From: Kocuria rosea subsp. polaris
GTDB lineage: Bacteria; Actinomycetota; Actinomycetes; Actinomycetales; Micrococcaceae
Assembly: GCF_001483755.1 (NCBI RefSeq)
Contig: NZ_LQBK01000017.1
Coordinates: 1-64,000 of the forward strand
Reading direction: 5' to 3'
DNA: 64,000 nucleotides
The notes below the pieces were generated by a model. That model did not search any database and was not told the DNA's origin. It was given only the letters and a program-made list of their open reading frames with translations. Every line of letters starts with the position of its first letter. Within the stretch, counting starts at the first letter, position 1. The position numbers and the translations under genes are program-made. Positions 53,438 to 63,565 of the stretch are shown here, in pieces.

Positions 53438-54028
53438 GTGAACCCCGACCCGAGCACCGGCATCCACCGCGACCTGTTCGCGCCCACGCTGCTGCGCGCG
53501 CTCGTGGCCCTGGTCCTCGGCGCCGTGACCGTGTTCTGGCAGGAGCCGACGCTGCCCGTGGTGGCCTGGGGCGTGGGGCTCTACCTCGTGCTCACGGGGG
53601 CCGCGAGCGTGTTCCTGCAGCTGCGGCTCAACGGCAACGACGCCGTGGACCTGGGCCCCGCCCGGCAGGTCCCCCAGTCCTACGGCGTGCTGTACCTGCT
53701 GGGCGGGATCTTCACGGTCCTCGGCGCCGACAGCCCCGCGTGGCTCGTGGTCTACGCGGCGTCCGTCATGGGCCTGGCCGGGCTCACGGAGCTGGCCCTC
53801 GGGCTGCGGTTCCGCACGAGCTTCCCCCTGGGCCGCGACTGGACCATCGCCGGGCTCGTCACGGTCCTCGCCGCCACCGGCCTCGTGCTCGTGGTGGACC
53901 TCGGCGCCAAGGCCCTCTTCGGGGTGGTGGGGGCCGCCGCGGTGGTCATCGGCGTCACCCACCTGCTGGCCGCCCTGACCCTCCGGCACGAGGACCGCCG
54001 GGGACGGGCTCCCGCCGGGACCGCGTAG
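53438..54028 (+). CDS. Conserved membrane protein (HdeD/DUF308-like)
   Basis: A 196-aa protein with six hydrophobic segments, for example [16 protein letters not shown] and [24 protein letters not shown]. The helix pattern and Glu/Gly spacing resemble HdeD and DUF308 proteins. Function unknown. GTG start with GAAAGG upstream; a TAGACT hexamer precedes the transcript (about 53366). Confidence 0.7.
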   Translation: MNPDPSTGIHRDLFAPTLLRALVALVLGAVTVFWQEPTLPVVAWGVGLYLVLTGAASVFLQLRLNGNDAVDLGPARQVPQSYGVLYLLGGIFTVLGADSPAWLVVYAASVMGLAGLTELALGLRFRTSFPLGRDWTIAGLVTVLAATGLVLVVDLGAKALFGVVGAAAVVIGVTHLLAALTLRHEDRRGRAPAGTA

Positions 54029-54088
54029 ACTGGGCTACCGCACGGCAGGCCCCGTCCTGCCGAGGACACCAGCTCACGAGGAGGACCA

Positions 54089-54595
54089 GTGGCACAGCGC
54101 AAGGGCTCGAGAGGCGGCTCCCGGGCCGACGTCAAGGGCCCCCTGATCCTGTCCGCCGTGCTCGCGGCGATCGCGTTCGTCGCCGTGGGGATCTTCGCCA
54201 GCGGCGGCACGGACAACGCCCTGCGCCTGGACCTCGCCTTCATCGCCGCCGGCATCGTGTTCATCGTGACGCTCGTGATCAGCGCCACGCTGATGATCGT
54301 CGAGAAGCCCAACGACCCCCACCTCGGCGAGGGCACGGGCGTCAACCGCTCCTCGGCCAAGCTCTACGCCGAGGCCCGGGCCCGCCGGCAGGCGGCCGCA
54401 CGGCCCGCCGGCGAGGCCGAGTTCGGCCAGCGCGTCCGGCCCGACACCGAGGGCGAGGACCTCCTCGGCCGGCGCTCCGCCGACGGCGCCGCACCGGGCG
54501 ACGGACCCGCGCGGGCGGACGACGGCGGCCCCGCGGGCGGCCGCGGCCCGGTGCACGGGCCGGACGGCGACGACGGCCCCGCCCCGCGCGCCTGA
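54089..54595 (+). CDS. Small membrane protein with disordered tail
   Basis: A 168-aa protein with two hydrophobic helices (LILSAVLAAIAFVAVGIFA and AFIAAGIVFIVTLVISATLMI) followed by about 80 acidic and Gly/Ala/Pro-rich residues. No motif I can name. The GTG at 54089 has GAGGAGGA at good spacing. The TAG of the upstream stop is part of a TAGACT hexamer, a possible promoter within the previous gene end. Confidence 0.65.
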   Translation: MAQRKGSRGGSRADVKGPLILSAVLAAIAFVAVGIFASGGTDNALRLDLAFIAAGIVFIVTLVISATLMIVEKPNDPHLGEGTGVNRSSAKLYAEARARRQAAARPAGEAEFGQRVRPDTEGEDLLGRRSADGAAPGDGPARADDGGPAGGRGPVHGPDGDDGPAPRA

Positions 54596-54667
54596 GGCCA
54601 CGCTCGCGCCGCTCCGCCCGCCCGGGGCTTCCCCGCGCCCGGAGGACCCGGCCGCCGGACGGGCCTG

Positions 54668-54695
54668 TTGCCGCCGGGCGTCCGCTCGATAGATT
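54668..54695 (+). promoter_or_regulatory. Promoter for the 65-aa acidic protein gene
   Basis: TTGCCG (54668-54673), 16-nt spacer, TAGATT (54690-54695). The likely start site is about 60 nt ahead of the 54761 ATG. Confidence 0.6.
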
Positions 54696-54760
54696 GGACG
54701 GCACCTGAGCAGCAGGGCCGGCCCCCGTGCCCTGCTCGAGACCGGACGACGGGAACCAGC

Positions 54761-54958
54761 ATGAGCCAGCAACCGGAACCGCCCACCGAGGGCGACGCGG
54801 AGTTCGAGCAGAAGGTCCAGCAGCGGATGGCCGACCAGCAGGAGGACGGTCCCGACCAGGACCCCGTGGACGTGGCGCAGGAGGACTACAAGTCCGAGGT
54901 GCCGGAGCTCCCGGAGAACGAGGAGAGCCCGGTCGACCCCGGCCAGGCCGGCGCCTGA
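54761..54958 (+). CDS. Small acidic hypothetical protein
   Basis: A 65-aa protein beginning MSQQPEPPTEGDAEFEQKV. It is rich in Gln, Glu, Asp and Pro (DVAQEDYKSEVPELPENEESPVDPG) and probably unstructured. No family. It has its own promoter and terminator. The ATG at 54668 would add 31 residues that resemble translated promoter. Confidence 0.55.
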   Translation: MSQQPEPPTEGDAEFEQKVQQRMADQQEDGPDQDPVDVAQEDYKSEVPELPENEESPVDPGQAGA

Positions 54959-54975
54959 GCAGCACCTCGCACGGA

Positions 54976-55023
54976 CGACGACGCCCCGGGGCGGACCAGG
55001 AGGTCCGCCCCGGGGCGTCGTCG
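54976..55023. terminator. Bidirectional terminator before copA end
   Basis: A 22-bp perfect stem around AGGA, running CGACGACGCC... to ...GGCGTCGTCG, located between the small acidic gene and the convergent copA. Confidence 0.78.
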
Positions 55024-55040
55024 CGTCCGGAGGCCCCGGC

Positions 55041-57338
55041 TCAGCGGCCGAAGCCGCGCAGCCGCAGGGAGTTCAGCACCACGAACACGGAGCTGAAGGC
55101 CATGGCGGCGCCCGCGATCACGGGGTTGAGCAGGCCCGCGGCCGCCACGGGGACGGCCACCGTGTTGTAGGCGAAGGCCCAGAACAGGTTCGACTTGATG
55201 ATCGACAGGGTCCGGCGGGACAGGGCGATGGCCGTGGGGACCGAGCCGACGTCGCTGCGCACCACGGTGATGTCCGCGGCCTCGATCGCCGCGTCCGTGC
55301 CGGCGCCCATCGCGATCCCGAGGTCGGCCTGTGCCAGGGCCGCGGCGTCGTTGACGCCGTCGCCCACCATGGCGACCACGCGGCCGTCGTCCTGGAGGTC
55401 GCGGACCACCGCGACCTTGCCCTCCGGGCTGACGTCCGCGACGACGTCCTCGGCGGCGATGCCGGCCTCGGCGGCGACGGCCCGCGCCACGGGCTCGTTG
55501 TCGCCGGTCAGCAGCATGGGGCGCAGCCCCAGCTCCTTGAGCCGCGCGATCGCCGCCCGGGCGTCGTCCTTGACGGTGTCGCGCAGGTCCACGAAACCGA
55601 CCAGGGCCCCGTCGACGGCCACGAGGATCGTGGTGAACCCGCCCTCCTGGGCCCGGCGCAGCGCGTCGAGCTGGGCGCCGTCCAGGCGCACGCCGTTCTC
55701 GGCCAGCCAGGTGGTGCGCCCGACCACCACCGAGCGGGAGTGCATCCCGTCCGTCACGTGCGCGCGCACGCCGCCGCCGGGGGCCGAGACGAACCCGGAG
55801 ACCGGGAACCGGTGCGGGGTGGCCGCGGCCACGGCTCGGGCGATGGGGTGCTCGGAGTGCTGCTCCACGGTGGCCGCGAGGTCCAGCACCTGGTCCCGGG
55901 AGTACCCGGACACGGGCGTCACCGCCGCGACGGAGAGCTGGCCGCTCGTGACGGTGCCCGTCTTGTCGAGCACCACGGTGTCCACCGTGCGGGTGTCCTC
56001 GAGCACCTCGGCGCCCTTGATCAGGATGCCCAGCTGCGCGCCCCGGCCCGTGCCGGTGAGCAGGGCCGTGGGAGTGGCCAGGCCCAGGGCGCAAGGGCAG
56101 GCGATCACGAGCACGGAGACCGCGGCCACGAAGGCCGCGTTGACGTCCCCGGTCAGCAGCAGCCAGCCGATCAGCGTGGCCAGGGCGAGCACCAGGACGA
56201 TCGGGACGAAGACCCCGGAGATCCGGTCGGCCAGACGGGCCACAGGGGCCTTGCTCGACTGGGCCCGGGCCACCATCCGGCCCATCTGGGCCAGGGTGGT
56301 GTCGGAGCCCACGCGGGTCGCCTCGACCAGCAGGCGGCCGTTGGTGTTGATCGTGGCGCCGGTGACGGTGTCGCCGACCTCGACCTCCACGGGCAGGGAC
56401 TCGCCGGTGAGCAGGGAGGTGTCCACGGCCGAGCGGCCGTCCACGACCACGCCGTCGGCGGCGATCTTCTCGCCGGGACGCACCACGATCAGGTCCCCCG
56501 GGCGCAGCTGCTCCGCGGGCAGGTCGGTCTCGACACCGTCCCGCAGGACCACCGCGTCCTTCGCGCCGAGCTCCAGCAGCGCGCGCAGCGCCTCGCCGGA
56601 GCGCGCCTTCGCCCGGGCCTCCAGATAGCGGCCCAGCAGCAGGAACGCGGTGACGAGGGCCCCGGTCTCGAAGTAGAGCTGGTGCCCGCTCATGTCCATC
56701 GCGTGGCCGAGCATCGCGCCGGCCGTCATGCCGGGCTCCCGCAGCAGGTTCCACAGCGAGAACAGGTACGCGGCGGACACGCCCAGGGACACGAGGGTGT
56801 CCATGGTGGAGGTCAGGTGCCGGGCGTTGATCGCCGCCGAGCGGTGGAACGGCCACGCCGCCCACGTGACGACCGGCAGGCTCAGCACCGCGACCACCCA
56901 GCCCCAGTGCGGGAACTGGAAGCCGGGCAGCATCGAGATCACGAACACCGGGACGGAGAACGCGGCCGCCACGAGCAGGCGCCGGCGCAGGGACTCGGGC
57001 GAGCGCAGCGACGACGCCTCCCGCCCCGCGACCTTCGTCATGGCGTCGGGGCCGTCCCCGGCCGCCTCGTCGTCGTCCCCGGCCGCGTTCCTGAGCGTGG
57101 CGCCGTACCCGGCCTTCTCGACCGTCTCGACGACCTGCTCGTCGCTCACGCCCTCGGGCACGTGGACGGTGGCGGTCTCGAGGGCGAGGTTGACGGACGC
57201 GTCGACGCCCTCGAGCTTGCCCAGCTTCTTCTCGACCCGGCTGACGCACGAGGAGCACGTCATGCCGGTGATCTCGAGCTCGAGGGTGCGCAGGGGCCCG
57301 GCGACCTCCGTGGGGACGGGCGCGCGGGTCTCAGGCAA
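55041..57338 (-). CDS. copA: Copper-translocating P-type ATPase
   Basis: A 765-aa P1B ATPase. One N-terminal heavy-metal-binding domain has CSSC (C28, C31), then eight membrane helices with the CPC site at 414-416, the phosphorylated DKTGT (D458), and [10 protein letters not shown]. It exports Cu+ using ATP. It overlaps the copZ-like gene upstream by eight bases and is the last gene of csoR-copZ-copA. Confidence 0.9.
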   Translation of the reverse strand: MPETRAPVPTEVAGPLRTLELEITGMTCSSCVSRVEKKLGKLEGVDASVNLALETATVHVPEGVSDEQVVETVEKAGYGATLRNAAGDDDEAAGDGPDAMTKVAGREASSLRSPESLRRRLLVAAAFSVPVFVISMLPGFQFPHWGWVVAVLSLPVVTWAAWPFHRSAAINARHLTSTMDTLVSLGVSAAYLFSLWNLLREPGMTAGAMLGHAMDMSGHQLYFETGALVTAFLLLGRYLEARAKARSGEALRALLELGAKDAVVLRDGVETDLPAEQLRPGDLIVVRPGEKIAADGVVVDGRSAVDTSLLTGESLPVEVEVGDTVTGATINTNGRLLVEATRVGSDTTLAQMGRMVARAQSSKAPVARLADRISGVFVPIVLVLALATLIGWLLLTGDVNAAFVAAVSVLVIACPCALGLATPTALLTGTGRGAQLGILIKGAEVLEDTRTVDTVVLDKTGTVTSGQLSVAAVTPVSGYSRDQVLDLAATVEQHSEHPIARAVAAATPHRFPVSGFVSAPGGGVRAHVTDGMHSRSVVVGRTTWLAENGVRLDGAQLDALRRAQEGGFTTILVAVDGALVGFVDLRDTVKDDARAAIARLKELGLRPMLLTGDNEPVARAVAAEAGIAAEDVVADVSPEGKVAVVRDLQDDGRVVAMVGDGVNDAAALAQADLGIAMGAGTDAAIEAADITVVRSDVGSVPTAIALSRRTLSIIKSNLFWAFAYNTVAVPVAAAGLLNPVIAGAAMAFSSVFVVLNSLRLRGFGR

Positions 57339-57540
57339 CGGTGTACCCCGCTTCCTCGACGGCCTCCCTGATCTCGTCCTCCGACAGCTCGCGGGAAGTG
57401 GTCAGGACGACGGGGGAGACCCCGCCGGCCACGAGGTCGACGTCGACGGACTCGACGCCCTCCAGCTCGGTGAGCTCCTCGGTGACGGACATGACGCAGT
57501 GGCCGCAGGTCATGCCGGAAACGTTGACGGTGGTCTGCAC
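57331..57540 (-). CDS. copZ: Copper chaperone, CopZ type
   Basis: A 69-aa HMA domain. The metal motif MTCGHC (C12, C15) lies near the N-terminus. It hands Cu+ to CopA, whose gene it overlaps (57331-57338). ATG start at 57540 with GAGGAG upstream. Confidence 0.9.
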   Translation of the reverse strand: MQTTVNVSGMTCGHCVMSVTEELTELEGVESVDVDLVAGGVSPVVLTTSRELSEDEIREAVEEAGYTVA

Positions 57541-57607
57541 GATGTTCTCCTCGGTGGGCAGGTCGGTTCGGTGGAGTGGTTCGGTCGGTCCGGTGCGCCG
57601 GTCCGGG

Positions 57608-57922
57608 TCAGCTCTTGAGCAGGCGGGCGATGGCCGCGGACGCCTCCTGGAGCTTGTCGTCGATGCTGGCGGCGTCCCCGGACTCCTGGGCGGCCTCGAC
57701 GGCGCCGACCACGCAGTGGTTCAGGTGCTCGTCCAGCAGGCCCAGGCTCACGGCCTTGAGGGCGGACTGGATCGCGGAGACCTGGGTGAGGATGTCGATG
57801 CAGTACTTGTCCTCCTCGACCATCCGGTGGATGCCGCGGACCTGTCCCTCGATGCGGCGCAGCCGCTTGAGCCAGGCATCCTTGTCGTGGCTGTACCCGT
57901 GCGGCGGCAGGGTCTGCGTCAT
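57608..57922 (-). CDS. csoR: Copper-sensing repressor CsoR
   Basis: A 104-aa helical repressor. The copper ligands C41, H66 and C70 (DKYC, DEHLNHC) are in the conserved CHC positions, and [16 protein letters not shown] is the family signature. It represses csoR-copZ-copA by binding the palindrome at 57954-57972. The ATG at 57922 is preferred; it is preceded by GAGGAGG. Confidence 0.9.
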   Translation of the reverse strand: MTQTLPPHGYSHDKDAWLKRLRRIEGQVRGIHRMVEEDKYCIDILTQVSAIQSALKAVSLGLLDEHLNHCVVGAVEAAQESGDAASIDDKLQEASAAIARLLKS

Positions 57923-57953
57923 GAGCTCCTCCTCGGTCGTCCCGCCCCCACTG

Positions 57954-57972
57954 TATACCCCTTGGGGGTATA
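57954..57972. promoter_or_regulatory. CsoR operator
   Basis: TATACCCCTTGGGGGTATA, a near-perfect palindrome of the type bound by CsoR, 31 bases before csoR and 49 bases before the divergent GH15 gene. It also overlaps a possible -10 on the minus strand. Confidence 0.85.
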
Positions 57973-58021
57973 GATCCACCCCGGTGCCGGCGCGTCGCCG
58001 CAGGTGTGCGAATCTTGAGGC

Positions 58022-60061
58022 ATGGCTTCACTGATCGAGGACTACGCCCTGCTCTCGAACATGCGCACGGGTCCGCTGGTCTCCCGCACCGGGTCCATCG
58101 ACTGGCTGTGCGCTCCCCGGTTCGACTCCCCCTCGGTCTTCGGCGCCCTGCTCGGGGAGGCCGACCACGGACGGTGGCTGCTCGCCCCCGCGTGCACGGT
58201 CGTGGAGGGGGAGGACGGGGAGGTCCTCGACGAGGACGAGGGCGGCGCCCAGGTCGCCGAACGGTTCTACGTGGAGAACACGTTCGTGCTGCAGACCGTG
58301 TGGGTCACCGACTCCGGCTCCGTGCGCGTGACCGACTTCCTCCCGCTGACCTCCCGCACGGACGTGGTCCGCCGTGTCGAGGGCCTCACGGGGGAGGTCG
58401 AGATGTACCACGAGCTGCGGGTGCGCTTCGGCTACGGCGCCGTGGTCCCCTGGGTCAGCCGCTTCGAGGGGGAGGCGGACCCCGGCGGCGGCGACGCCGC
58501 CCCGCCCATGCTCGTGGCCATGGCCGGCCCGGACGCCCTCGTGCTGCGCGGGGAGCCCCTGCCCGAGTCCACGGACGACGACGACCAGCGCCGCCACCGC
58601 GGCACCTTCACCGTCTCCGCCGGTCAGGCACGGGACTTCGTCCTCACCCACTTCCCGTCCCACCGCACGCCCCCGGCGCCCATCGACGTCAACGAGCAGC
58701 TCACCCGCACCGTGGAGCTGTGGCAGGAGTGGTCCGGGCTGTACTCCCCGCCGGCCGTGGAGGGGGAGGAGCCGGTGCACATCGTCCCGGTCCGCGGCCA
58801 CGCCGTGGCCCGGCGCTCGGACGTGGTCCGGCGCTCGCTGCTCGTGGTGCGGGCCCTGATGCACCAGGAGACGGGCGGGCTCGTGGCCGCCCCCACCACG
58901 TCCCTGCCGGACGTGGTGGGCGGGGAGCGCAACTGGGACCACCGCTTCGCCTGGCTGCGGGACGCCGCGATGGCCCTCGAGGTCATGCTCGACCACGACC
59001 ACGACCGCGAGGCCGCGCAGCTGCGCAACTGGCTGCTGCGCGCCGTGGCGGGGGATCCGCACGACCTGCAGAACATCTACGGGGTCGCCGGGGAGCGCCG
59101 CGGGCGCGAGCACCAGCTCGACCTGCCCGGCTACGAGCGCTCCCGGCCGGTCCGCGAGGGCAACGGCGCCGCGGGCCAGCACCAGTCCGACGCCGTGGGC
59201 CACGTCATGGTGGTCTTCGAGCGGCTCCGCCGCCGCGGCGCCGTGGAGGACCACCTCTCCTGGCCCCTGCAGCAGGCGATGCTGCGCTCGGTCGTGGACA
59301 ACTACGAGGTCACGGACCAGGGTCTCTGGGAGATGCGCGGCGAGCGGCAGTACTACACGCACTCGCGCGTGCTGATGTGGGCGGCCCTCCAGTGCGGCGT
59401 GGACGCGGTGCGCGTGCACGGCCTGCCCGGCGACGCGCAGCTCTGGGAGCAGCTGCGGGACGCGCTCGCCGAGGAGATCTGGACCAGCGGCTACGACCCC
59501 GAGGCCGGCTCCTTCGTGCAGTACTACGGGTCGAAGACCGTGGACGCCTCCCTGCTCCAGCTGCCGCAGGTCGGGTTCGTGGCCTACGACGACGAGCGGA
59601 TGCTCGGGACCGTGCGGCGGATCGAGGAGGAGCTGCGCCACCCCGGCGGACTGATCCACCGCTACCGCAACGTGCTGGGACCGGTGGATCCGGACGACCC
59701 CGACGCGTACTCCGGGGTCATCGGGGTGGACGGCTTTCCCGGCCAGGACAACCCGCACCTCGGAGCGTCCCTGTGGCTGGCCGCCCAGTACGCGCGCTCG
59801 GGCCGCACGGACAGCGCCCGCAAGCTCGTGGACCTGGTGCTGTCCCGCGCCAACGACCTCGGGCTGCTCTCCACCGAGTGGTCGCCCGAGCAGCGCCGGA
59901 TGACCGGCAACTTCCCCCAGACCTTCACCCACCTCGCCCTCGTCCAGGCCCTGGACGCGCTCGACGCCGCCCAGGGGCGCCGGACGCCGGCCGAGCAGCA
60001 CGGGAGCACGGGGGAGCCCGCGCCGGACCTGAGCGGGGCGTCCGCGGCCGGGGCGTCGTGA
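58022..60061 (+). CDS. Glycoside hydrolase family 15 protein
   Basis: A 679-aa (alpha/alpha)6-barrel enzyme of the GH15 group. The start [42 protein letters not shown], the catalytic segment [21 protein letters not shown] and the later [23 protein letters not shown] mark it. GH15 members hydrolyse alpha-glucans or trehalose. It lacks a signal peptide, so intracellular trehalose or glycogen fragments are likely. The stop overlaps the azlC start by GTGA. It shares the divergent region with the csoR operon. Confidence 0.86.
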   Translation: MASLIEDYALLSNMRTGPLVSRTGSIDWLCAPRFDSPSVFGALLGEADHGRWLLAPACTVVEGEDGEVLDEDEGGAQVAERFYVENTFVLQTVWVTDSGSVRVTDFLPLTSRTDVVRRVEGLTGEVEMYHELRVRFGYGAVVPWVSRFEGEADPGGGDAAPPMLVAMAGPDALVLRGEPLPESTDDDDQRRHRGTFTVSAGQARDFVLTHFPSHRTPPAPIDVNEQLTRTVELWQEWSGLYSPPAVEGEEPVHIVPVRGHAVARRSDVVRRSLLVVRALMHQETGGLVAAPTTSLPDVVGGERNWDHRFAWLRDAAMALEVMLDHDHDREAAQLRNWLLRAVAGDPHDLQNIYGVAGERRGREHQLDLPGYERSRPVREGNGAAGQHQSDAVGHVMVVFERLRRRGAVEDHLSWPLQQAMLRSVVDNYEVTDQGLWEMRGERQYYTHSRVLMWAALQCGVDAVRVHGLPGDAQLWEQLRDALAEEIWTSGYDPEAGSFVQYYGSKTVDASLLQLPQVGFVAYDDERMLGTVRRIEEELRHPGGLIHRYRNVLGPVDPDDPDAYSGVIGVDGFPGQDNPHLGASLWLAAQYARSGRTDSARKLVDLVLSRANDLGLLSTEWSPEQRRMTGNFPQTFTHLALVQALDALDAAQGRRTPAEQHGSTGEPAPDLSGASAAGAS

Positions 60062-60786
60062 GCCACGCGGCTCCCGTCGACTGGCGGTCCTCGCCGGCGG
60101 TCCGGATCGGGCTGTCCGTGGCCGTGGCCACCGGGCTGTACGGCATCTCCTTCGGGGCCCTGTCCGTGGCGGCCGGGCTGAGCTTCTGGCAGACCGTAGC
60201 CCTGTCCGCGCTCATGTTCACGGGCGGCTCCCAGTTCGCCTTCATCGGCGTGGTCTCGGGCGGTGGCGCCGGGGCCTCGGCGCTGGGGGCGGCGACCCTG
60301 CTGGGGGTCCGCAACGCCGTCTACGGGATGAACATGAACGCCCTGGTCCGCCCGCGCGGCTGGCGCCGGCTTCTCGCCGCGCACGTGACCATCGACGAGT
60401 CCAACGCGGCCGCCTCCTCCCAGGTCCATCCGGTCGAGGAGCGGCGGGGGTTCTGGACCGCGGGCCTCGGCGTGTTCGTGCTCTGGAACCTGTTCACCGT
60501 GCTGGGCGCCCTGCTCGGCAACGCCCTGGGCGATCCCGCCCGCTGGGGTCTGGACGGGGCCGCGGTCGCCGCGTTCCTGGGCCTGCTGTGGCCGCGGCTG
60601 AGCGCCCGGGAGCCCGTGGCGGTCGCGGTGGTCTGCGGTCTCGTCACGGCCCTGACCATCCCGGTGCTGCCGGCGGGGCTGCCGATCCTCGTGGCCGCCG
60701 TGGTCGCGGCGTTCCTGGGCCGCTCGCGCGGCGCCGGCCCGGCCGGGGCCGCCTCCGGCCCCGGCGGGCAGGAGGCGGGGGCATGA
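60058..60786 (+). CDS. azlC: AzlC-type branched-chain amino acid exporter, large subunit
   Basis: A 242-aa protein with about eight hydrophobic segments. The motif ALSALMFTGGSQFAFIGVVSGGG is the family signature. With AzlD it exports branched-chain amino acids or analogues. GTG at 60058 overlaps the GH15 stop, and azlD overlaps its end. Confidence 0.85.
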   Translation: MSHAAPVDWRSSPAVRIGLSVAVATGLYGISFGALSVAAGLSFWQTVALSALMFTGGSQFAFIGVVSGGGAGASALGAATLLGVRNAVYGMNMNALVRPRGWRRLLAAHVTIDESNAAASSQVHPVEERRGFWTAGLGVFVLWNLFTVLGALLGNALGDPARWGLDGAAVAAFLGLLWPRLSAREPVAVAVVCGLVTALTIPVLPAGLPILVAAVVAAFLGRSRGAGPAGAASGPGGQEAGA

Positions 60787-61094
60787 GCATGTGGTTCTGG
60801 GTGCTCGGGGCGTGCGCGCTCGCCTACGCCCTGAAGCTCGTCGGCTACCTCGTGCCGGACCGGGTGCTGGACGACCCGCGCGTGGGGCGCATGGCGGGCA
60901 CCGTCACGGTGGGCCTGCTCGCCGCGCTCGTGGTCATGAACGCGTTCGGCTCCGGCCAGGCCCTGGCCCTCGACGCCCGGCTGGGCGCGCTGCTCGTGGC
61001 GGGGCTCGCGCTCGTGCTGCGGACGCCGTTCCTCGTGGTCGTCGTGCTGGGGGCGGTCGCGGCCGCCGTGCTCCGGCTGCTCGGCGCCCCCTGA
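60783..61094 (+). CDS. azlD: AzlD-type small subunit
   Basis: A 103-aa protein with four hydrophobic helices (ALKLVGYLVPDRVLDDPRVGRMAG after the first). It is the usual partner of AzlC, overlapping its stop by ATGA at 60783. Confidence 0.85.
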   Translation: MSMWFWVLGACALAYALKLVGYLVPDRVLDDPRVGRMAGTVTVGLLAALVVMNAFGSGQALALDARLGALLVAGLALVLRTPFLVVVVLGAVAAAVLRLLGAP

Positions 61095-61194
61095 GCCCGC
61101 GCCGCGGCAGGGCGGCCCGACCGGCCGGCGCACCCCGCCGCCCCGTCGTACTGCGTAGTTCCCAAGTGCGCGGCGGCCGGGGCCACGGGCGCGG

Positions 61195-62616
61195 TCAGGC
61201 GGTGCTCGGCAGGACGTTGTGGTTGAGCCGGAACAGGTTGGCGGGGTCGTAGCGGTCCTTCAGCTCCACGAGCCGCCGGTGCGTCCGCTCCCCGTAGGCC
61301 TCCCGTGCCGCCTCGGGGGTGACCGGGCCGTGCTCGGCGCCGAGGAAGTTCACGTACTGCCCGGCGTCGGCGAACGGCGCCACGGCGGCGTGCACGCGGC
61401 GGGCGAACGCCGTGAGGCGGGCGTCCTCGGCGGCGTCCGGCCAGTAGCCGTAGACGTTGAGCCAGTACCGCGCGGACCGGTTGGGAAAGGCGGTGGCCCC
61501 GGCGGGGACCCGCCCGAAGAACCCCTCCATGTGGTGGATGTCGATGCCCGTGCCGAACCAGGTGATCTCCGAGGCCACGCCGAGCAGGGCGTCGACCACT
61601 TCGTCGTCCAGGCGGGAGAAGGAGGCGCTCTTCCAGTACGCGCGCGCGCCCTTCGGGAAGAGCTCGTCCATGGCCGCCTGCCACTCGGTCCACTGCACCG
61701 GGCCGACCTCCTCCTCGTCCGGCGGGGCGTCGGCCCGCAGCCGCTCGGCCAGCCGCAGGCCCTCGGCGTGGTCGGGTGACATCCACGCGAAGGCGATGAT
61801 CAGCCAGGGCTCGTCGCCCATCCCGAAGCTGGGCGGCAGCCGGAGGATCGAGACGATGCCGTTCATCTCGTCCGGCAGGTCGGCCGTCCAGCGCGCGAAG
61901 GCCTGCAGGGCCGTGCGCCACTTCTCGGGCCGGTAGAACAGGTTCCCGCCCAGCACGGACGGGGGCAGCTCCCGGGCGCGGAAGGTGAAGGAGGACACCA
62001 CCCCGAAGTTGCCGCCGCCGCCGCGGATGCCCCAGAACAGGTCCGGGTTGTGCTCCGCATCGGCGTGCAGGTGCTCCCGGGTCCCGGTGATCACCTCGGC
62101 GTGCACGAGGTTGTCGAGGCTCAGGCCGTCGCTGCGGGTCAGCCAGCCCACCCCGCCGCCGAGGGTCAGCCCCGCGACGCCGGTGGCGCTTACCACGCCG
62201 AGGGGCACCGCCAGCCCGTGCGGCACGGTGGCGCGGTCGACGTCCGCGAGGGTGGCACCGGGCTCGACCGTCACGAGACGGGTCCCGGGATCCACATGGA
62301 CCCCGCGCAGCGCGCCGAGGTCCAGGACCAGTCCGCCCTCCACGGTGCCGTGGCCGGCCACGCCGTGCCCGCCGCCGCGGACGGCCAGCGGCAGGCCCGT
62401 GTGCTGGGCGGCGGCCAGCACCGGGTCGATGTCGGACACGGCGCCGGCCCGCACGATCGCGCGCGGCCGCACGTCCACCATGCCGTTCCAGACCCGTCTC
62501 GCCTCGTCGTAGAGCGGGTCGTCGGGCTCGACGAGCGTCCCCGTCAGGTGGTTGCGCAGCTTCTCGAGCTCGCGGGCGGTCTCGTGGTCTTGGTCCCCGC
62601 GGTCCACGGCGTTCAT
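61195..62616 (-). CDS. FAD-binding BBE-type oxidoreductase
   Basis: A 473-aa flavoenzyme. The FAD pocket includes AVRGGGHGVAGHG and GLTLGGGVGWLTRSDG, and the C-terminal NFLGAEHG...RYDPANLFRLNHNVLP is the BBE domain. The first His of RGGGHG could hold covalent FAD. Unlike typical berberine-bridge enzymes a second Cys linkage is not obvious. It probably oxidises a sugar or phenolic compound; the substrate is unknown. The ATG at 62616 has AGGAAG. Confidence 0.86.
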   Translation of the reverse strand: MNAVDRGDQDHETARELEKLRNHLTGTLVEPDDPLYDEARRVWNGMVDVRPRAIVRAGAVSDIDPVLAAAQHTGLPLAVRGGGHGVAGHGTVEGGLVLDLGALRGVHVDPGTRLVTVEPGATLADVDRATVPHGLAVPLGVVSATGVAGLTLGGGVGWLTRSDGLSLDNLVHAEVITGTREHLHADAEHNPDLFWGIRGGGGNFGVVSSFTFRARELPPSVLGGNLFYRPEKWRTALQAFARWTADLPDEMNGIVSILRLPPSFGMGDEPWLIIAFAWMSPDHAEGLRLAERLRADAPPDEEEVGPVQWTEWQAAMDELFPKGARAYWKSASFSRLDDEVVDALLGVASEITWFGTGIDIHHMEGFFGRVPAGATAFPNRSARYWLNVYGYWPDAAEDARLTAFARRVHAAVAPFADAGQYVNFLGAEHGPVTPEAAREAYGERTHRRLVELKDRYDPANLFRLNHNVLPSTA

Positions 62617-62801
62617 GGGATCGGCTTCCTGTGGGCGGGGCGCGTCCTCCGGGCTGCTGCTCGTGCCCGGCGGCGGTGCGCGGACCGTCGCCGGCGGTGC
62701 CGGAAGGGTCACGGGCGGACTCGGAGCGGTCCGGGCGTTCGGCCCCGCCGGGGCTGGGGTTCCGGTGGGGGAGGCGGAACGGCACAGGGTGCTGTTCCCC
62801 C

Positions 62802-62830
62802 AGCGTAGGAGCGTCCGCGGCGCGGCACAA
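62802..62830 (-). promoter_or_regulatory. Promoter for the BBE gene
   Basis: Read on the minus strand: TTGTGC (62830-62825), 17-nt spacer, TACGCT (62807-62802). It implies a leader of about 180 nt. Confidence 0.5.
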
Positions 62831-62914
62831 CGGGGCGGCCACAACGGTCCGGGCAGCGTTCCGCCGGTCAGGAGCCCAGCGGAGGAGCGTCCCCGGGCGC
62901 GGCCGGTCCGGTGC

Positions 62915-63565
62915 TCAGGCCAGCGGCAGCACCGGCGGAATGATCCCGTCCTCCACGGCCCGCTTGTAGAGCTCGAGCTTGGTGCGGGCCGGGCGCTCCA
63001 CCAGCGCGTACTTGCGGCGGATCCGCTTGAGGTGCTCCTCCACCGTGGACTCCGCGATCTGCAGCCGCCCGGCCACCTCCTGCTCCTGGAGACCGTCCAC
63101 GTAGAGGGCGAGCACCTCGCGCTCCCGGGCGGAGAGCTTCGCCGGGGCCCTGCTGGGCAGCTCGACCAGGGCCGACTGGAGCAGGTCGCTCACGAAGTGG
63201 CCCAGCTGGCGGGAGAGGCGCATGGTCCGGAAGACGGTCCTGATGGGCTCGCACTTGCCCACGGCACCGGACGCCCCGCAGGCGAACGCGGAGCGGACCC
63301 GGGCGAGGTCGTCCGGCGGCACCAGCACGACCACGGTGTGCTCCCGTCCGATGAGGTCCGTGACGTTCTGCACGAGGCTGCGGCCGTCCAGGGTGTTCAG
63401 GCTCAGCAGCACCACCATCTCCTCCGCGGGGCTCTGCGCGAGGAACTCCGGGACGCTCGCGGCCACCGCGCTCACCCGCACGCCGTGCTCGGGGTGCTCG
63501 ACGGACTCGCGCTGGAGCGCGATGCGCGTCATGGGCTGGGGGCTGATGACGGCTGCATTCAACAT
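62915..63565 (-). CDS. LuxR-type DNA-binding response regulator-like protein
   Basis: A 216-aa protein. The C-terminal helix-turn-helix (KLSAREREVLALYVDGLQEQEVAGRLQIAESTVEEHLKRIRRKYA) is LuxR/GerE. The N-terminal half has receiver-like strands (MTRIALQRESVEHP, VVLLSLNTLDG, TVVVLVPPDD) but the phosphoacceptor Asp is not evident. No histidine kinase gene is adjacent. ATG at 63565 with GAGGAGT upstream. Confidence 0.8.
   Translation of the reverse strand: MLNAAVISPQPMTRIALQRESVEHPEHGVRVSAVAASVPEFLAQSPAEEMVVLLSLNTLDGRSLVQNVTDLIGREHTVVVLVPPDDLARVRSAFACGASGAVGKCEPIRTVFRTMRLSRQLGHFVSDLLQSALVELPSRAPAKLSAREREVLALYVDGLQEQEVAGRLQIAESTVEEHLKRIRRKYALVERPARTKLELYKRAVEDGIIPPVLPLA

Noticed and set aside
55041-57972. 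Copper genes considered as a mobile resistance island
   Set aside because: There is no integrase, inverted repeat or change in composition around csoR-copZ-copA; it looks like a core operon.
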